The notes: a model not told the origin generated them from the sequence alone. Shown: positions 18,949-30,092, counted from the first letter of the stretch. The stretch: DNA of 64,000 nt from an uncultured Tolumonas sp. (GCF_963678185.1 NZ_OY782757.1:2121501-2185500), one strand, 5' to 3'. Translations and numbers: made by a program.

Positions 18949-19296
18949 TTATTCCGCGAAGTACGTGCCCCAACCATCATAATCGACATGGTATTTTTTG
19001 CACAACGGCAACAGCGTAGAAATCTCTGCCGTGATGCGCTCAACGTTCAAGCTACCTTCTTTGGTCGCATCGAAACAGAACACGATCGCGCCATCATCCA
19101 GCTCGACTTCTTCCGCATCTTCCACTTCAAAACCAGCTTTGTAGAGATCCACCGCCAGCTTTTCCAGACAGTCGAAATCCAGCGCGGCAAAATGATGCTC
19201 TATCGGATATTCCACATCCGGATCACTACCATCTTCCAGCAACTCAGCAATAATTTCTGCCGTCTCTTCCTGCCATTCCTGTATTTCCTGATTCAT
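18949..19296 (-). CDS. rraB: Ribonuclease E inhibitor RraB
   Basis: This 115-residue acidic protein matches RraB, which binds RNase E and alters mRNA decay. Hallmarks are IIAELLEDGSDPDVEYPIEHHF near the N-terminus and the C-terminal VDYDGWGTYFAE. The ATG at 19296 is chosen because AAGGAG lies 7 bases before it and the protein then starts like E. coli RraB. A 24-residue in-frame extension back to 19368 lacks a ribosome site. The acidic tail of E. coli RraB is absent. It lies 74 bases downstream of luxS on the same strand. Confidence 0.92.
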   Translation of the reverse strand: MNQEIQEWQEETAEIIAELLEDGSDPDVEYPIEHHFAALDFDCLEKLAVDLYKAGFEVEDAEEVELDDGAIVFCFDATKEGSLNVERITAEISTLLPLCKKYHVDYDGWGTYFAE

Positions 19297-19370
19297 CTCT
19301 GCTCCTTGCCCTGAACCGTTATGTCGCGAGACTTCCTGCTTCGCCGAACCTGATTTTTCTTGTGCCATAA

Positions 19371-19880
19371 TTACAGACTAGCCAATTTATCGGATGGCAA
19401 CGCCAATTCCGCATTTTTATTAATACCCACACCCAGCGCCAGAATATCACGTGCGATCTGGTGTGCTTCATCCAATGAGTGCATCTGGTAGGTGCCACAT
19501 TGATATTCATTCAATTCAGGGATCTTCGCCTGATCAACCACCTTCAGTACGTCTTCCATGGCAGCCTGCCATGCAGCGGCGACTCGCGCTTCGTCCGGTG
19601 TGCCAATTAAACTCATGTAAAAACCAGTGCGGCAACCCATCGGTGAAATATCAATAATTTCAACACCGTTACCGTTCAAATGATCACGCATAAAACCCGC
19701 AAACAGATGCTCTAAAGTATGAATGCCGCGCTCAGGCAAAATCTGCTGATTCGGTACACAAAAACGCAAATCAAATACGGTGATCGGATCGCCATGCGGG
19801 GTTTGCATCTGCTTTGCTACGCGCACAGCGGGCGCTTGCATGCGAGTATGGTCAACGGTAAAACTATCTAATAACGGCAT
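19371..19880 (-). CDS. luxS: S-ribosylhomocysteine lyase (autoinducer-2 synthase)
   Basis: This 169-residue enzyme splits S-ribosylhomocysteine into homocysteine and DPD, the autoinducer-2 precursor. The metal ligands are His54 and His58 in the HTLEH motif and Cys128 in YQCGT; the catalytic Cys83 is in [15 protein letters not shown] lies just upstream of the ATG. It also feeds the methyl cycle served by metE at 38 kb. Confidence 0.97.
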   Translation of the reverse strand: MPLLDSFTVDHTRMQAPAVRVAKQMQTPHGDPITVFDLRFCVPNQQILPERGIHTLEHLFAGFMRDHLNGNGVEIIDISPMGCRTGFYMSLIGTPDEARVAAAWQAAMEDVLKVVDQAKIPELNEYQCGTYQMHSLDEAHQIARDILALGVGINKNAELALPSDKLASL

Positions 19881-19904
19881 GCTGCCTCCTCTAAAATTCG
19901 GTGC

Positions 19905-20489
19905 TCACAGCGAACTGCGACATTGCTTAAACTGGGTGGCATACCGTTTCGCACGGGCCTCCACAACACGCGAGGTTTTCAATAACCAACGCTTTTCATT
20001 TTGTGTGCCACGACGAAATCCGCCCCAACCTTCATGATAATTAAGATATTGGTTGTACGCATCGGACGGTGCAATTTTATTCACCCGACTGGTTTTATAC
20101 GAATACCAGCCCATAAAATCGATGGCATCGGCAAAGTCATCACGATCCGCCCAGCTATTACCCGTCTGATCTTTATAATCTTCCCAGACTTCATCTTTTA
20201 CTTGTGCATAACCATATGCAGAACTGCGTCGGCCCAATGGAATAAATAAGAAGTAATCCATTGGCGGTTTGGCATCATGTTTAAAGCTGGATTCTTGATA
20301 CATCATCGCCATTGAAACGGTCAACGGTACCTTCCAGCGGGCTTGCATATCCTTCGCTGCATCGTACCAATCGCTATTTTGCCGGAAAATATCACAGATA
20401 TTCTCCGGATTATCTGGGCGATTCGTTGTCGTTGAGCTGCACGCCGACAACAAAAACAGCATCAGCAGGAAAAGCGATCTTAACAACAT
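19905..20489 (-). CDS. Lytic-transglycosylase-like lipoprotein
   Basis: This 194-residue protein has a lipoprotein signal (LFLLSAC, lipid-bearing Cys17). The mature part contains an SLT-like core: MAMMYQESSFKHDA with a candidate catalytic Glu near residue 66, then SSAYGYAQVKDEVWEDY and WYSYKTSRVNKIAPSDAYNQYLNYHEGWGGF. This pattern occurs in small SLT-domain lipoproteins that cut peptidoglycan glycan strands. The specific reaction is inferred. It sits between glnB and luxS on the same strand with a terminator upstream. Confidence 0.85.
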   Translation of the reverse strand: MLLRSLFLLMLFLLSACSSTTTNRPDNPENICDIFRQNSDWYDAAKDMQARWKVPLTVSMAMMYQESSFKHDAKPPMDYFLFIPLGRRSSAYGYAQVKDEVWEDYKDQTGNSWADRDDFADAIDFMGWYSYKTSRVNKIAPSDAYNQYLNYHEGWGGFRRGTQNEKRWLLKTSRVVEARAKRYATQFKQCRSSL

Positions 20490-20521
20490 GCCAACTACTC
20501 ATAAAAACAAATCATATGATC

Positions 20522-20575
20522 ATAAAAAAACAAAACCACATCGTCGTCCGTTAACATGAACAGCAACGATGTGGT
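20522..20575 (-). terminator. Intrinsic terminator of glnB
   Basis: On the minus strand ACCACATCGT pairs perfectly with ACGATGTGGT (20566-20575 with 20535-20544), followed by TTTGTTTTTTT. It lies 15 bases after the glnB stop. Confidence 0.85.
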
Positions 20576-20589
20576 CATACCGGAAGAGA

Positions 20590-20949
<360 letters not shown>

Positions 20950-21085
20950 TTACATCCTGTTATCAACATGATACCTGTCGCTGATAATTTCTACTACCTG
21001 AAGCCTTCAGGGTTTGAACTACGACACAAACTGATAACAATAAACACTGTTTATAGCACAAGAACGGGTAATTTTTGGATAAAAA

Positions 21086-21113
21086 AAACCGCCCGGCTTT
21101 CGCCAGACGGTTT
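21086..21113 (-). terminator. Intrinsic terminator of rplM-rpsI
   Basis: On the minus strand AAACCGTCTGGC pairs with GCCGGGCGGTTT (two G-U) around a GAAA loop and is followed by eight T. It lies 34 bases after rpsI. Confidence 0.92.
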
Positions 21114-21146
21114 CTTCGCAACACAAATACTGTATAAGCGTAAAAA

Positions 21147-21539
21147 TTAACGCTTGGAGTACTGTGGACGCTTACGCGCTTTGTGCAGACCAACTTTCTT
21201 ACGTTCAACGCGACGAGCGTCACGAGTAACAAAGCCAGCTTTACGCAGAGCCGGACGCAGAGATTCGTCATATTGCATCAGAGCACGGGTAATACCGTGA
21301 CGGATAGCGCCAGCCTGACCAGTGATACCACCACCAGCTACAGTGATATACAGATCCAGTTTACCAGTCATTTCGACCAGTTCCAGAGCTTGCATAACCA
21401 CCATACGAGCGGTAGGACGACTGAAATAGTCCTGCAGTGAACGCTTGTTGATAACGATATCGCCGCTACCTACTTTAGCAAACACACGAGCGGTAGAGCT
21501 TTTGCGACGGCCAGTGCCGTAGTATTGATTGTCAGCCAT
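21147..21539 (-). CDS. rpsI: 30S ribosomal protein S9
   Basis: This 130-residue protein starts [19 protein letters not shown] and ends with the conserved basic tail [11 protein letters not shown], whose last residues reach the P-site tRNA. It lies 14 bases after rplM and is translated from the same message. Confidence 0.98.
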   Translation of the reverse strand: MADNQYYGTGRRKSSTARVFAKVGSGDIVINKRSLQDYFSRPTARMVVMQALELVEMTGKLDLYITVAGGGITGQAGAIRHGITRALMQYDESLRPALRKAGFVTRDARRVERKKVGLHKARKRPQYSKR

Positions 21540-21553
21540 TTGCCAGCTCCCGA

Positions 21554-21982
21554 TTAGATGTCCAGTACTTGAGGTTGTTGAGCAGCGTGATTGTGCTCGG
21601 TACCTGCGTAAACTTTCAGTTTACGAAGCATGGCACGACCCAGCGGGCCCTTTGGCAACATACCTTTGACCGCGATCTCAAGAATCATTTCTGGCTTGCG
21701 AACGATCAATTTGTCAAAAGTAATAGACTTCAAACCACCTGGAAAACCAGAGTATGAGTAGTAAGTTTTAGCCGCAGCTTTATTACCAGTCACAGTGATT
21801 TTCTCAGCATTGATAACAACGATGTAATCGCCAGTATCAACATGCGGAGTGTATTCTGCTTTATGCTTACCACGTAAACGGGAAGCGATTTCAGTAGCCA
21901 GACGGCCTAAAGTTTTGCCTTCTGCGTCAACAACGTACCAGTCACGCTTTACGGTTTCTGGCTTGGCAACGAAAGTTTTCAT
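21554..21982 (-). CDS. rplM: 50S ribosomal protein L13
   Basis: This 142-residue protein begins [33 protein letters not shown] and contains the family motif [21 protein letters not shown]. It is the first gene of the rplM-rpsI pair. L13 is reported as the autogenous repressor of this operon in E. coli; the hairpin-rich leader upstream is compatible with that. Confidence 0.98.
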   Translation of the reverse strand: MKTFVAKPETVKRDWYVVDAEGKTLGRLATEIASRLRGKHKAEYTPHVDTGDYIVVINAEKITVTGNKAAAKTYYSYSGFPGGLKSITFDKLIVRKPEMILEIAVKGMLPKGPLGRAMLRKLKVYAGTEHNHAAQQPQVLDI

Positions 21983-22020
21983 CGAGTAAACCCAAATTAC
22001 CTAAATAAAAAAACAATCAC

Positions 22021-22160
22021 GTCTATCTTGAGACGCAATCTGTGAATGCTTTCGCTTGTACCCCTTCGAATACAAGACCTGCAGGAGTTGCTAGTCCACG
22101 CGTAGCGGCGTGGGCACCGTCTACGGAGGTGGCCTGTAACGTGGGCCGCAAGATTATAGG
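22021..22160 (-). promoter_or_regulatory. Hairpin-rich leader of rplM-rpsI
   Basis: Three hairpins lie upstream of rplM: CCACGC/GCGTGG near 22095-22112, CTTGTA/TACAAG near 22052-22073 with a 10-base loop, and GCGTCT/AGACGT-like pairing near 22021-22036. Such a leader fits autogenous control by L13, but I cannot match it to the published structure by eye. Confidence 0.45.
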
Positions 22161-22348
22161 AGAAGCTGATGAGAAAAGCATCTTGATTTTGCGTTTATTC
22201 TCAGGAAAAAACGAACCGCCATCGATTCGATTTATGCTTTCGGTTACAAAGTCACACTCCTTAGCATCCACATAACAAAAGCGATACACTTACTTTTCCG
22301 CTGCGGCTATAGTGAAGCCGTATCCTGTCTATGTATTAAGGTGTTGTT

Positions 22349-22741
22349 ATGATGACCGAATTCACCATGATTTTGTTTGTACTCATTGGCCTGATTGTTG
22401 GTTTTGTCGCCGGACGAGCTACCTCCCGAGCAGGGGATGCTGCCAAATTACATAAAGAGCTGACCAAAACCCGCAAAGAATTTGAACAATACAAACGTGA
22501 TGTTCAGGATCATTTTGTCGGCTTCTCAAGTCTGATGGAACAGCTGGACACCCAATATCAGCGCATGTCTCAACATATGGCTGAACACAGTGAAAAACTG
22601 ACCAGCAGTAGCGTCTATAATTTTCAGCCCGACGTCCCTGCGGAAGAAAAAGAACCGACCGCAACAGCCAAAGACGGTGTGCAACAACCGTTGGATTATT
22701 CCGGTGAACCGTCTGGTTTATTAAATGATCACAAAGCTTAA
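22349..22741 (+). CDS. zapG: Cell-envelope/divisome protein ZapG (YhcB, DUF1043)
   Basis: This 130-residue protein has one N-terminal membrane segment (about 6-22, with GLIVGFVAGR), a charged coiled-coil stretch (about 30-80, KLHKELTKTRKEFEQYKRDVQDHF) and a disordered tail. The layout matches YhcB/ZapG, which interacts with division and elongation proteins. Order divergent rplM, then zapG-degQ-degS, is as in E. coli. Two adjacent ATGs exist; the first lies behind AAGGTG. Confidence 0.93.
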   Translation: MMTEFTMILFVLIGLIVGFVAGRATSRAGDAAKLHKELTKTRKEFEQYKRDVQDHFVGFSSLMEQLDTQYQRMSQHMAEHSEKLTSSSVYNFQPDVPAEEKEPTATAKDGVQQPLDYSGEPSGLLNDHKA

Positions 22742-22820
22742 ATGAACTCTTTTCTGTGATTGTTGTCATATAACAATGAGTTGGTAATTACCTGGTCTTG
22801 TTTGTAAGGAGTTGTGACGC

Positions 22821-24185
22821 ATGAGCAATACCCGACACATGTTGAGCGCGGTAGCATTAAGTTTGAGTATGGCTTTATCTGCATTACCTGCCCAGGCCGC
22901 CTTGCCGTTAAGTATCAACGGTCAGGAAATGCCGAGTTTAGCCCCTGTCGTTGAACAGGTGACACCGGCAGTGGTCACTATTCTGGTATCAGGCAAAAAA
23001 GTAACCCGTCAGGAGATCCCGGAACAATTCCGTTTCTTCTTCGGGCCTGATGCCCCGGATGCTCAGGTGCAGGAACAACCGTTCCAGGCGTTAGGATCGG
23101 GCGTTATTATTGATGCAGCCAAGGGATATATCATCACCAATCATCATGTTGTTGATGGTGCAGATGAAATCAAAGTTACCCTCAAGGATGGTCGGGAAGT
23201 CAAAGCGAAAAAGATTGGTGAGGATCAACAATCAGACATCGCGTTATTGCAAATTAAAGCTGACGGCTTAACAGAAATTAAGCTGGCGAACTCCGAGCAG
23301 CTGCGGGTTGGTGATTTTGCCATTGCGATTGGTAACCCGTTTGGCCTCGGACAAACCGTGACCTCCGGCATTATCAGTGCATTAGGCCGCAGCGGGCTGA
23401 ATATCGAAAATATCGAGAACTTTATCCAGACGGATGCTGCCATTAACTCCGGTAACTCCGGTGGCGCATTGGTCAACCTGAAAGGTGAGTTGATCGGTAT
23501 CAATACCGCGATCCTCGGCCCGAACGGTGGCAATATCGGGATCGGTTTTGCCATTCCGTCCAATATGGTGCGTGACCTGTCGGAACAGATCCTGAAATAC
23601 GGTGAAGTGCGTCGTGGGGTGCTGGGTATCATGGGTGGCGAACTCACCCCTGATCTGGCCAAAGCCTTTGGTACTGATAAACAACAGGGTGCTTTCGTTA
23701 ACCAAGTGATGCCACATTCTGCCGCTGATAACGCAGGGATCAAACCCGGCGATATTATCGTGAAGCTGAACGGTAAAGCGGTGCGCTCATTTGGTGAACT
23801 GCGCGCTAATATCGCCACCATGGGTGCGGGTAAAACCGTGACACTGGGTGTGATCCGCGATGGCAAAGAGCAGGAAACGAATGTCACACTCAAACAAGCT
23901 GATTTGACAGAAACGAAGGCCAGCGTTCTCCACCCTGCCCTTGAAGGTGCCACTCTGGGCAATACCGAGCCAGGTGCCGAAGTGACAGGGGTAGTGATCA
24001 CGAAGCTAGAACAACGTTCTGCTGCAGCACAAGCAGGCTTGCAAAAAGGCGATGTGATCATTGGTGTCAACCGTACTCGTATCGCCACCCTACAAGAACT
24101 GCAGGCAGCAATGAAAAATCATAGCGATATTCTGGCCTTGAATATCCGTCGTGGTAACGCAACGCTGTACCTGGTTCTGCGATAA
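22821..24185 (+). CDS. degQ: Periplasmic serine endoprotease DegQ (Do family)
   Basis: This 454-residue protein has a signal peptide (about 1-26, ending PAQA). The trypsin-like domain carries His109 (TNHHVV), Asp139 (QSDIALL) and Ser213 (NSGNSGGAL). Two PDZ domains follow (about 255-345 and 365-452). The short LA loop region (60-90) is like DegQ rather than DegP. It degrades and chaperones misfolded envelope proteins. AAGGAG precedes the ATG. degS follows 87 bases downstream. Confidence 0.96.
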   Translation: MSNTRHMLSAVALSLSMALSALPAQAALPLSINGQEMPSLAPVVEQVTPAVVTILVSGKKVTRQEIPEQFRFFFGPDAPDAQVQEQPFQALGSGVIIDAAKGYIITNHHVVDGADEIKVTLKDGREVKAKKIGEDQQSDIALLQIKADGLTEIKLANSEQLRVGDFAIAIGNPFGLGQTVTSGIISALGRSGLNIENIENFIQTDAAINSGNSGGALVNLKGELIGINTAILGPNGGNIGIGFAIPSNMVRDLSEQILKYGEVRRGVLGIMGGELTPDLAKAFGTDKQQGAFVNQVMPHSAADNAGIKPGDIIVKLNGKAVRSFGELRANIATMGAGKTVTLGVIRDGKEQETNVTLKQADLTETKASVLHPALEGATLGNTEPGAEVTGVVITKLEQRSAAAQAGLQKGDVIIGVNRTRIATLQELQAAMKNHSDILALNIRRGNATLYLVLR

Positions 24186-24272
24186 CCAATCTGGCCTGCG
24201 AGCACCGTCTCTGCAGGCCATCTTCCTGAAAGATATGCTATTCTCTTCATTCTGATGAATGAGGAGGAGCCT

Positions 24273-25373
24273 ATGTTAATTTCAGCCTTACGTTATATCG
24301 GCAAAGCCGTGCTGTTAGGGCTGTTGCTTGCAGGTTTACTGGTTTGGGCCCCTCGCCTGCATCTCCTTAATTTGGGCACTTCTGATCCACACAATGCTCC
24401 CGCACTGAGTTATGCCTATGCTGCCAGTCAGGCCGGCCCTGCGGTGGTTAATATTTATACCCGCAGTTTCCAGCATTCCGCCCTGAATGATACGAAAGAA
24501 CTGTTACCGCAAAGTCTGGGGTCAGGAGTGATCATGAGTCGCCGCGGTTATGTGCTAACGAACTTCCACGTTATCTCTGATGCGGATCAGATTATTGTCG
24601 CACTACAAGATGGTCGGATCCTGTCTGCCGAACTGGTCGGTGCTGATGTGCCAACTGATTTAGCCGTACTGTCTATTACCGCTGATAACTTACCGGAAAT
24701 TCCACAAGACCAACAATTGTCCCCGCTGGTAGGTGATGTCGTGCTTGCCATTGGCAACCCCTATAACGTTGGTCAGACGATTACACAAGGCATCATCAGT
24801 GCCACTGGGCGAGTGGGCTTAAGCACCATGGGGCCAGACAGTAATGGTCGTCAGGATCTGCTGCAAACAGATGCAGCCATTAACTCGGGTAATTCGGGTG
24901 GCGCATTAGTAAATACCCGAGGTGAATTAGTCGGTATTAACGCCGGTGCTTATCATCTGGGAACATCGCAGGAAGGTTATGGCATCAGCTTTGCCATTCC
25001 CTATAAGCTGGCCAAACGGATCATGGATGAACTCATTACACATGGTCGAGTCAAACGCGGTTATGTTGGTATTTCCAGTGTGCAAATCGACTCGGTCACC
25101 GCAAAGCTGCAGAATGATCAAGTATCGCAAGGCTTAGTGATTGAGAATATGGACAATGAAGGGCCTGCCGTCAAAGGCGGTTTACAACGGGGCGATTTGT
25201 TATTACAGATCAATGATAAGCCGATCAATAATGTCCGTAATGCTATGGACATCATTGCTGAAATGCCGCCAGGCACAAAAGCGAAATTCACTATTTTGCG
25301 TGATGGTAAACAGCAAGTGCATACCATTACGGTGGAAGAAGATACTCGGTTTAGTAAAGCCAATACGCATTAA
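24273..25373 (+). CDS. degS: Inner-membrane serine protease DegS
   Basis: This 366-residue protease starts the sigma-E response by cutting RseA when unfolded porins bind its PDZ domain. An N-terminal membrane anchor (about 8-27) is followed by a protease domain with His99, Asp129 and Ser208, and a single PDZ domain (about 265-355). The ATG at 24273 is chosen because GAGGAGGAG lies just before it; an in-frame ATG 6 codons earlier lies upstream of that site. It shares a terminator with murA. Confidence 0.96.
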   Translation: MLISALRYIGKAVLLGLLLAGLLVWAPRLHLLNLGTSDPHNAPALSYAYAASQAGPAVVNIYTRSFQHSALNDTKELLPQSLGSGVIMSRRGYVLTNFHVISDADQIIVALQDGRILSAELVGADVPTDLAVLSITADNLPEIPQDQQLSPLVGDVVLAIGNPYNVGQTITQGIISATGRVGLSTMGPDSNGRQDLLQTDAAINSGNSGGALVNTRGELVGINAGAYHLGTSQEGYGISFAIPYKLAKRIMDELITHGRVKRGYVGISSVQIDSVTAKLQNDQVSQGLVIENMDNEGPAVKGGLQRGDLLLQINDKPINNVRNAMDIIAEMPPGTKAKFTILRDGKQQVHTITVEEDTRFSKANTH

Positions 25374-25375
25374 TA

Positions 25376-25403
25376 AATAAAGGCACCCTTGGGTGCCTTT
25401 ATT
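25376..25403. terminator. Bidirectional terminator between degS and murA
   Basis: AATAAAGGCACCC pairs with GGGTGCCTTTATT over 13 positions with a minimal loop. T-rich and A-rich flanks allow termination in both directions between these converging genes. Confidence 0.92.
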
Positions 25404-25425
25404 CTATAGCAAAACTAAATAACTG

Positions 25426-26697
<1,272 letters not shown>

Positions 26698-26733
26698 TCA
26701 ATATTCAGGTTTTATGAGGCGACATACTGCTTC

Positions 26734-26988
26734 TTAAAAACCGTTCAGTTTCCGATCGCGTTGCCACTCTTCTGGTGTGAACGCCTTGATACTCAGAGCA
26801 TGGATAGCGTTACTGGCAATTTGCTCGGTTAACGGAGCATAAATTGTCTGCTGTTTTTTGACCCGGCTCATACCGGCAAACAGTGCGGAAACGGCAATGA
26901 CCTGAAAGTGACCATTGTCACCCTGTACATATAACTCGTCCAGCGCGAGAGCGGCCCGAAGAATACTCTCAATCTCGGTGGGATGCAT
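26734..26988 (-). CDS. ibaG: BolA-family protein IbaG
   Basis: This 84-residue BolA-like protein contains [27 protein letters not shown] and ends [17 protein letters not shown], nearly as in E. coli IbaG (84 residues). IbaG works with monothiol glutaredoxin in iron-sulfur handling and acid response. ATG 26988 is chosen for the matching family length; a longer in-frame start at 27042 would add 18 unrelated residues inside mlaB. Confidence 0.94.
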   Translation of the reverse strand: MHPTEIESILRAALALDELYVQGDNGHFQVIAVSALFAGMSRVKKQQTIYAPLTEQIASNAIHALSIKAFTPEEWQRDRKLNGF

Positions 26989-27001
26989 AATAATTTCTCG
27001 T

Positions 27002-27262
27002 TTATTGCAGTGAAACCAGATCGAACAGTGCACTGACGCCATACAGTGAAATCAGTTGCACTAATTCAGGTGAAGCACCCTGTATTGACAGGCGCTGATT
27101 ATCCCGCTGACATGCTTGCGCCCATTTAACCAGGAACGCCACACCAGCGGAATCAATCTTATTAACAGAACTAACGTCAATGCTGTTCTGCTGAAACAAC
27201 GCGATACGCTCAGGCCACCAAATAGCGACCTGAGATGCATCTAGGTTTTCTGTCAATTTCAT
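27002..27262 (-). CDS. mlaB: Phospholipid transport protein MlaB (STAS domain)
   Basis: This 86-residue cytoplasmic STAS-domain protein has [16 protein letters not shown] in the conserved loop, including the Ser/Thr-phosphosite position. It stabilises the MlaFE ABC complex. Its ATG overlaps the mlaC stop by 4 bases (ATGA). Confidence 0.92.
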   Translation of the reverse strand: MKLTENLDASQVAIWWPERIALFQQNSIDVSSVNKIDSAGVAFLVKWAQACQRDNQRLSIQGASPELVQLISLYGVSALFDLVSLQ

Positions 27263-27897
27263 GACTGCTTACCAGGTAATGCGGCTGGTTGACGATTATG
27301 TTCTTCCAGCATGCTGCTGACGCTATCAATACCTTTTTGGCGAATAGAACCACCCAATTCAGATTGTTTCGACGATAACAAACTCACGCCTTCGGCAATC
27401 ATATCAAACACTTTCCATTCACCGGTTTTGCTATTTTTACGCAGTTGGAATACGACATTGATTTCTGGTTTTTCTGGATCCAATACGGTGACTTTCACTG
27501 AAACTTCTTTTTTCTCATCCAGAGGTTGGCTGGATTCGACTTTTATCTGCTGCTTGTCATATTTACCCAGCGCGTCGGCATAGGTCGCAACGATATAATC
27601 AGTAAAGGCTTTAACAAAGCGTTCCCGTTGCGGTGGTGTAGTATTTTTTAGCTCCTGGCCAATTACTTTGTAGGCGGCAAATTTATTGTCCACATATGGC
27701 AACAACTCTTCACGAACAATGGTACGCAGGTGATTAGGATCTTGCTGCACTTGAGGTGCATCATGCTCAAGACGGGTAAAAGTCTTCCCGGCGGCATCTT
27801 TCACCAGCGAATACGGATCTTGTGCGTTAATGGCAAATGACTGCGCTGAAAACAACATCAACAGAACAGTTGCACTACGGCTTAACCACTTAAACAT
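27259..27897 (-). CDS. mlaC: Periplasmic phospholipid carrier MlaC
   Basis: This 212-residue protein begins with a signal peptide (FKWLSRSATVLLMLFSAQSFA) and carries an MlaC/Ttg2D domain that shuttles lipids between MlaA at the outer membrane and MlaD. ATG 27897 is preceded by AAGGAG at 7-8 bases; a longer open frame upstream runs into the gap and mlaD end without a ribosome site. Confidence 0.94.
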   Translation of the reverse strand: MFKWLSRSATVLLMLFSAQSFAINAQDPYSLVKDAAGKTFTRLEHDAPQVQQDPNHLRTIVREELLPYVDNKFAAYKVIGQELKNTTPPQRERFVKAFTDYIVATYADALGKYDKQQIKVESSQPLDEKKEVSVKVTVLDPEKPEINVVFQLRKNSKTGEWKVFDMIAEGVSLLSSKQSELGGSIRQKGIDSVSSMLEEHNRQPAALPGKQS

Positions 27898-27916
27898 TGC
27901 GTGACTCCTTAAGCTT

Positions 27917-28432
27917 TTATTTATTCGTATTTTCTGCGGCTGAAGTCTGATTACCAGACTTACCACTCGACTGCCCGTAAACAAATTTACCAATCAGGTC
28001 TTCCAGTACTAATGCTGATTTGGTGTCCGTGATCGAATCACCATTCTTCAGCATCGAAGTACCCATTTCTTCATCGGAAAAACCTGGCGTCAACGCGATA
28101 TATTGTTCACCTAACAAGCCAGATGTTCTGATTGCCGCGGTGCTGGTATCTGATAGCTGGTTGTATTTACTATCGATCTGCATTTCTATTTTTGGCGTAA
28201 AGGTTTTGGCGTCGATAGAAACATTCGCAATGCGCCCCACCACAACACCGCCAATTTTGACCGGCGCCCGAACTTTCAGACTACCAATGTTATCAAAACT
28301 GGCATACACGGCATATGTATCACCCTGACTGCCAAAGCTCAATCCTGCTACTTTCAGCGCCAGCATTACACCGGCAAAAATACCGGCCAACATGAAACAT
28401 CCCACCAGAAACTCAACTTTACTGAACTTCAT
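27917..28432 (-). CDS. mlaD: MCE-domain lipid transport protein MlaD
   Basis: This 171-residue protein has an N-terminal membrane helix (about 8-28) and a single MCE domain (about 36-120, YASFDNIGSLKVRAPVKIGGVVVG). MlaD hexamers form the periplasmic ring on MlaFE. ATG 28432 is preferred because AGGTGA lies about 6 bases upstream; a GTG three codons earlier overlaps that site and the mlaE stop. Confidence 0.94.
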   Translation of the reverse strand: MKFSKVEFLVGCFMLAGIFAGVMLALKVAGLSFGSQGDTYAVYASFDNIGSLKVRAPVKIGGVVVGRIANVSIDAKTFTPKIEMQIDSKYNQLSDTSTAAIRTSGLLGEQYIALTPGFSDEEMGTSMLKNGDSITDTKSALVLEDLIGKFVYGQSSGKSGNQTSAAENTNK

Positions 28433-28437
28433 CGTAC

Positions 28438-29217
28438 TCACCTGAACATGACGGCTGTCATTACAAAATCCAATCCTAATACCAGCAACGAGGCATGAAC
28501 TACGGTTCGCGTAGTTGCCTGACTGATCCCCGCTGCCGTAGGCAGACTATCGTAACCATTAAACAATGCGACCCAGGTAACGGCCAGTGCGAACACTATG
28601 GCTTTATAGATCCCCTGGACAATATCTTTATCCCAATCCACCGATGCTTGCATGGATGACCAGAAACCACCTTCATCCGCACCGAGCCAATCAACCCCCA
28701 CCAGCTTGCCACCGATGATGCCGATAAAACAAAACATCAGCGATAACAACGGCAGACTGATCGCGCCGGCCCAAAAACGAGGCGACACAATTCGTCGCAA
28801 CGGATCAATCGCCATCATTTCCAAACTGCTTAATTGTTCTGTCGCTTTCATTAACCCAATTTCTGCCGTTAATGCCGAGCCAGCACGCCCCGCAAATAAT
28901 AACGCGGTAACCACAGGCCCTAACTCACGCAATAAAGAGAGTGCTACCAGTGGGCCCAATGATGCTTCAGCACCAAAATCCACCAGCACCCGATAACCTT
29001 GTAAGCCAAGCACCATACCGATAAATAAGCCCGATACCAAAATGATCAATACGGACTCGACACCCACAACATAAAGTTGCTGTATTAATAACGGAAAATG
29101 TTTTCTTGGTTCCGGACGGCCAATCAATGCCTGATACAGCATGATACCGGCGCGCCCGATCGCAGTTAGGCTCTGAATGCCACGTCGTCCGAGACGACAG
29201 ATAAAATCCACCAACAT
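28438..29217 (-). CDS. mlaE: Phospholipid ABC transporter permease MlaE
   Basis: This 259-residue integral membrane protein has the MlaE/YrbE features [48 protein letters not shown] and about five membrane helices. The ATG directly follows the mlaF stop. Mla keeps phospholipids out of the outer leaflet of the outer membrane. Confidence 0.96.
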   Translation of the reverse strand: MLVDFICRLGRRGIQSLTAIGRAGIMLYQALIGRPEPRKHFPLLIQQLYVVGVESVLIILVSGLFIGMVLGLQGYRVLVDFGAEASLGPLVALSLLRELGPVVTALLFAGRAGSALTAEIGLMKATEQLSSLEMMAIDPLRRIVSPRFWAGAISLPLLSLMFCFIGIIGGKLVGVDWLGADEGGFWSSMQASVDWDKDIVQGIYKAIVFALAVTWVALFNGYDSLPTAAGISQATTRTVVHASLLVLGLDFVMTAVMFR

Positions 29218-30006
29218 TTACAATTCCTGTAACAATTCAATGGCTGGATAGTGAAACGGTACCGGACCATCCGGTAACCCCTGGACAAACTGCACCACTT
29301 CCGGATTACCTTCCCGACGCAGTTCCTCGGGAGAACCCTGCGCAACAATCTGATGATTTGCAATCAGATAGACATAATCGGCAATACTCATCACTTCGGC
29401 GACATCATGCGACACGATCACCGAGGTAATACCCAGCGACTGATTTAACTCACGGATCAGTTTAACCAGCACCGCCATGGTGATCGGATCCTGCCCTGCG
29501 AATGGCTCATCATACATGATCAATTCAGGATCTAATGCAATGGCACGCGCCAGTGCGGCACGTCGCGCCATACCACCGGAAAGTTGCGATGGCATCATCT
29601 CTGCCGCACCACGTAAACCCACTGATTCCAGTTTCATTAACACCAGCGTGCGAATGATCTCTTCCGGTAAGCGCGTATGTTCGCGTAACGGATAAGCTAC
29701 GTTGTCAAACACACTAATGCCACTGAACAATGCGCCACTTTGAAATAACATGCTCATTCGTTTACGAATGTCATACAGTTCGCGTCGCTTCAGTTGGGGA
29801 ATATCAATCCCGTCAAACAGGATCTGCCCTTGATCGGGCTTGATCTGCCCGCCAATCAGCCGCAGTAGTGTCGTTTTACCAATTCCGCTCGGCCCCATCA
29901 GGGCGGTAATTTTTCCTTTCGGAATATCCAGGCTGATATTGTCGTAAAGCAACCGTTCGCCGTGGCTAAAACTCAAGCCTCGGATCTGGATCAATGAATC
30001 ACTCAC
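29218..30006 (-). CDS. mlaF: Phospholipid ABC transporter ATPase MlaF
   Basis: This 262-residue ATPase has Walker A GPSGIGKTT, signature LSGGMARR and Walker B LIMYDEPFAGQD. The C-terminal extension that wraps the partner subunit and MlaB is present. The start is GTG at 30006 because GGAGG lies 5 bases before it; the open frame continues 20 codons further upstream without a ribosome site. First gene of mlaFEDCB-ibaG-murA. Confidence 0.95.
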   Translation of the reverse strand: MSDSLIQIRGLSFSHGERLLYDNISLDIPKGKITALMGPSGIGKTTLLRLIGGQIKPDQGQILFDGIDIPQLKRRELYDIRKRMSMLFQSGALFSGISVFDNVAYPLREHTRLPEEIIRTLVLMKLESVGLRGAAEMMPSQLSGGMARRAALARAIALDPELIMYDEPFAGQDPITMAVLVKLIRELNQSLGITSVIVSHDVAEVMSIADYVYLIANHQIVAQGSPEELRREGNPEVVQFVQGLPDGPVPFHYPAIELLQEL

Positions 30007-30068
30007 GCAACCTCCGCTGATAAACTTCTGTCGGCCATTGTATATGCTGAAAATTATCGTCGCCAATC

Positions 30069-30092
30069 AAACAGGTTCCAGCAAACCTGTTT
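30069..30092. repeat. Inverted repeat in the mlaF/kdsD divergent region
   Basis: AAACAGGTT and AACCTGTTT form a perfect 9-pair inverted repeat with a 6-base spacer between the divergent mla and kds-lpt operons. It could be an operator or a hairpin terminator-like structure (TTTTC follows on plus). No known consensus is recognised. Confidence 0.45.

Noticed and set aside
19297-19368. N-terminal extension of RraB
   Set aside because: The 24 added residues have no ribosome site and do not fit the family, whereas ATG 19296 follows AAGGAG.
22042-22289. 77- and 88-codon frames upstream of rplM
   Set aside because: They lie over the hairpin-rich leader, lack ribosome sites and show no protein-like pattern.
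23225-24088. 287-codon frame opposite degQ
   Set aside because: Antisense shadow of a gene with intact catalytic and PDZ motifs; composition is Ser/Pro-rich and unlike any family.
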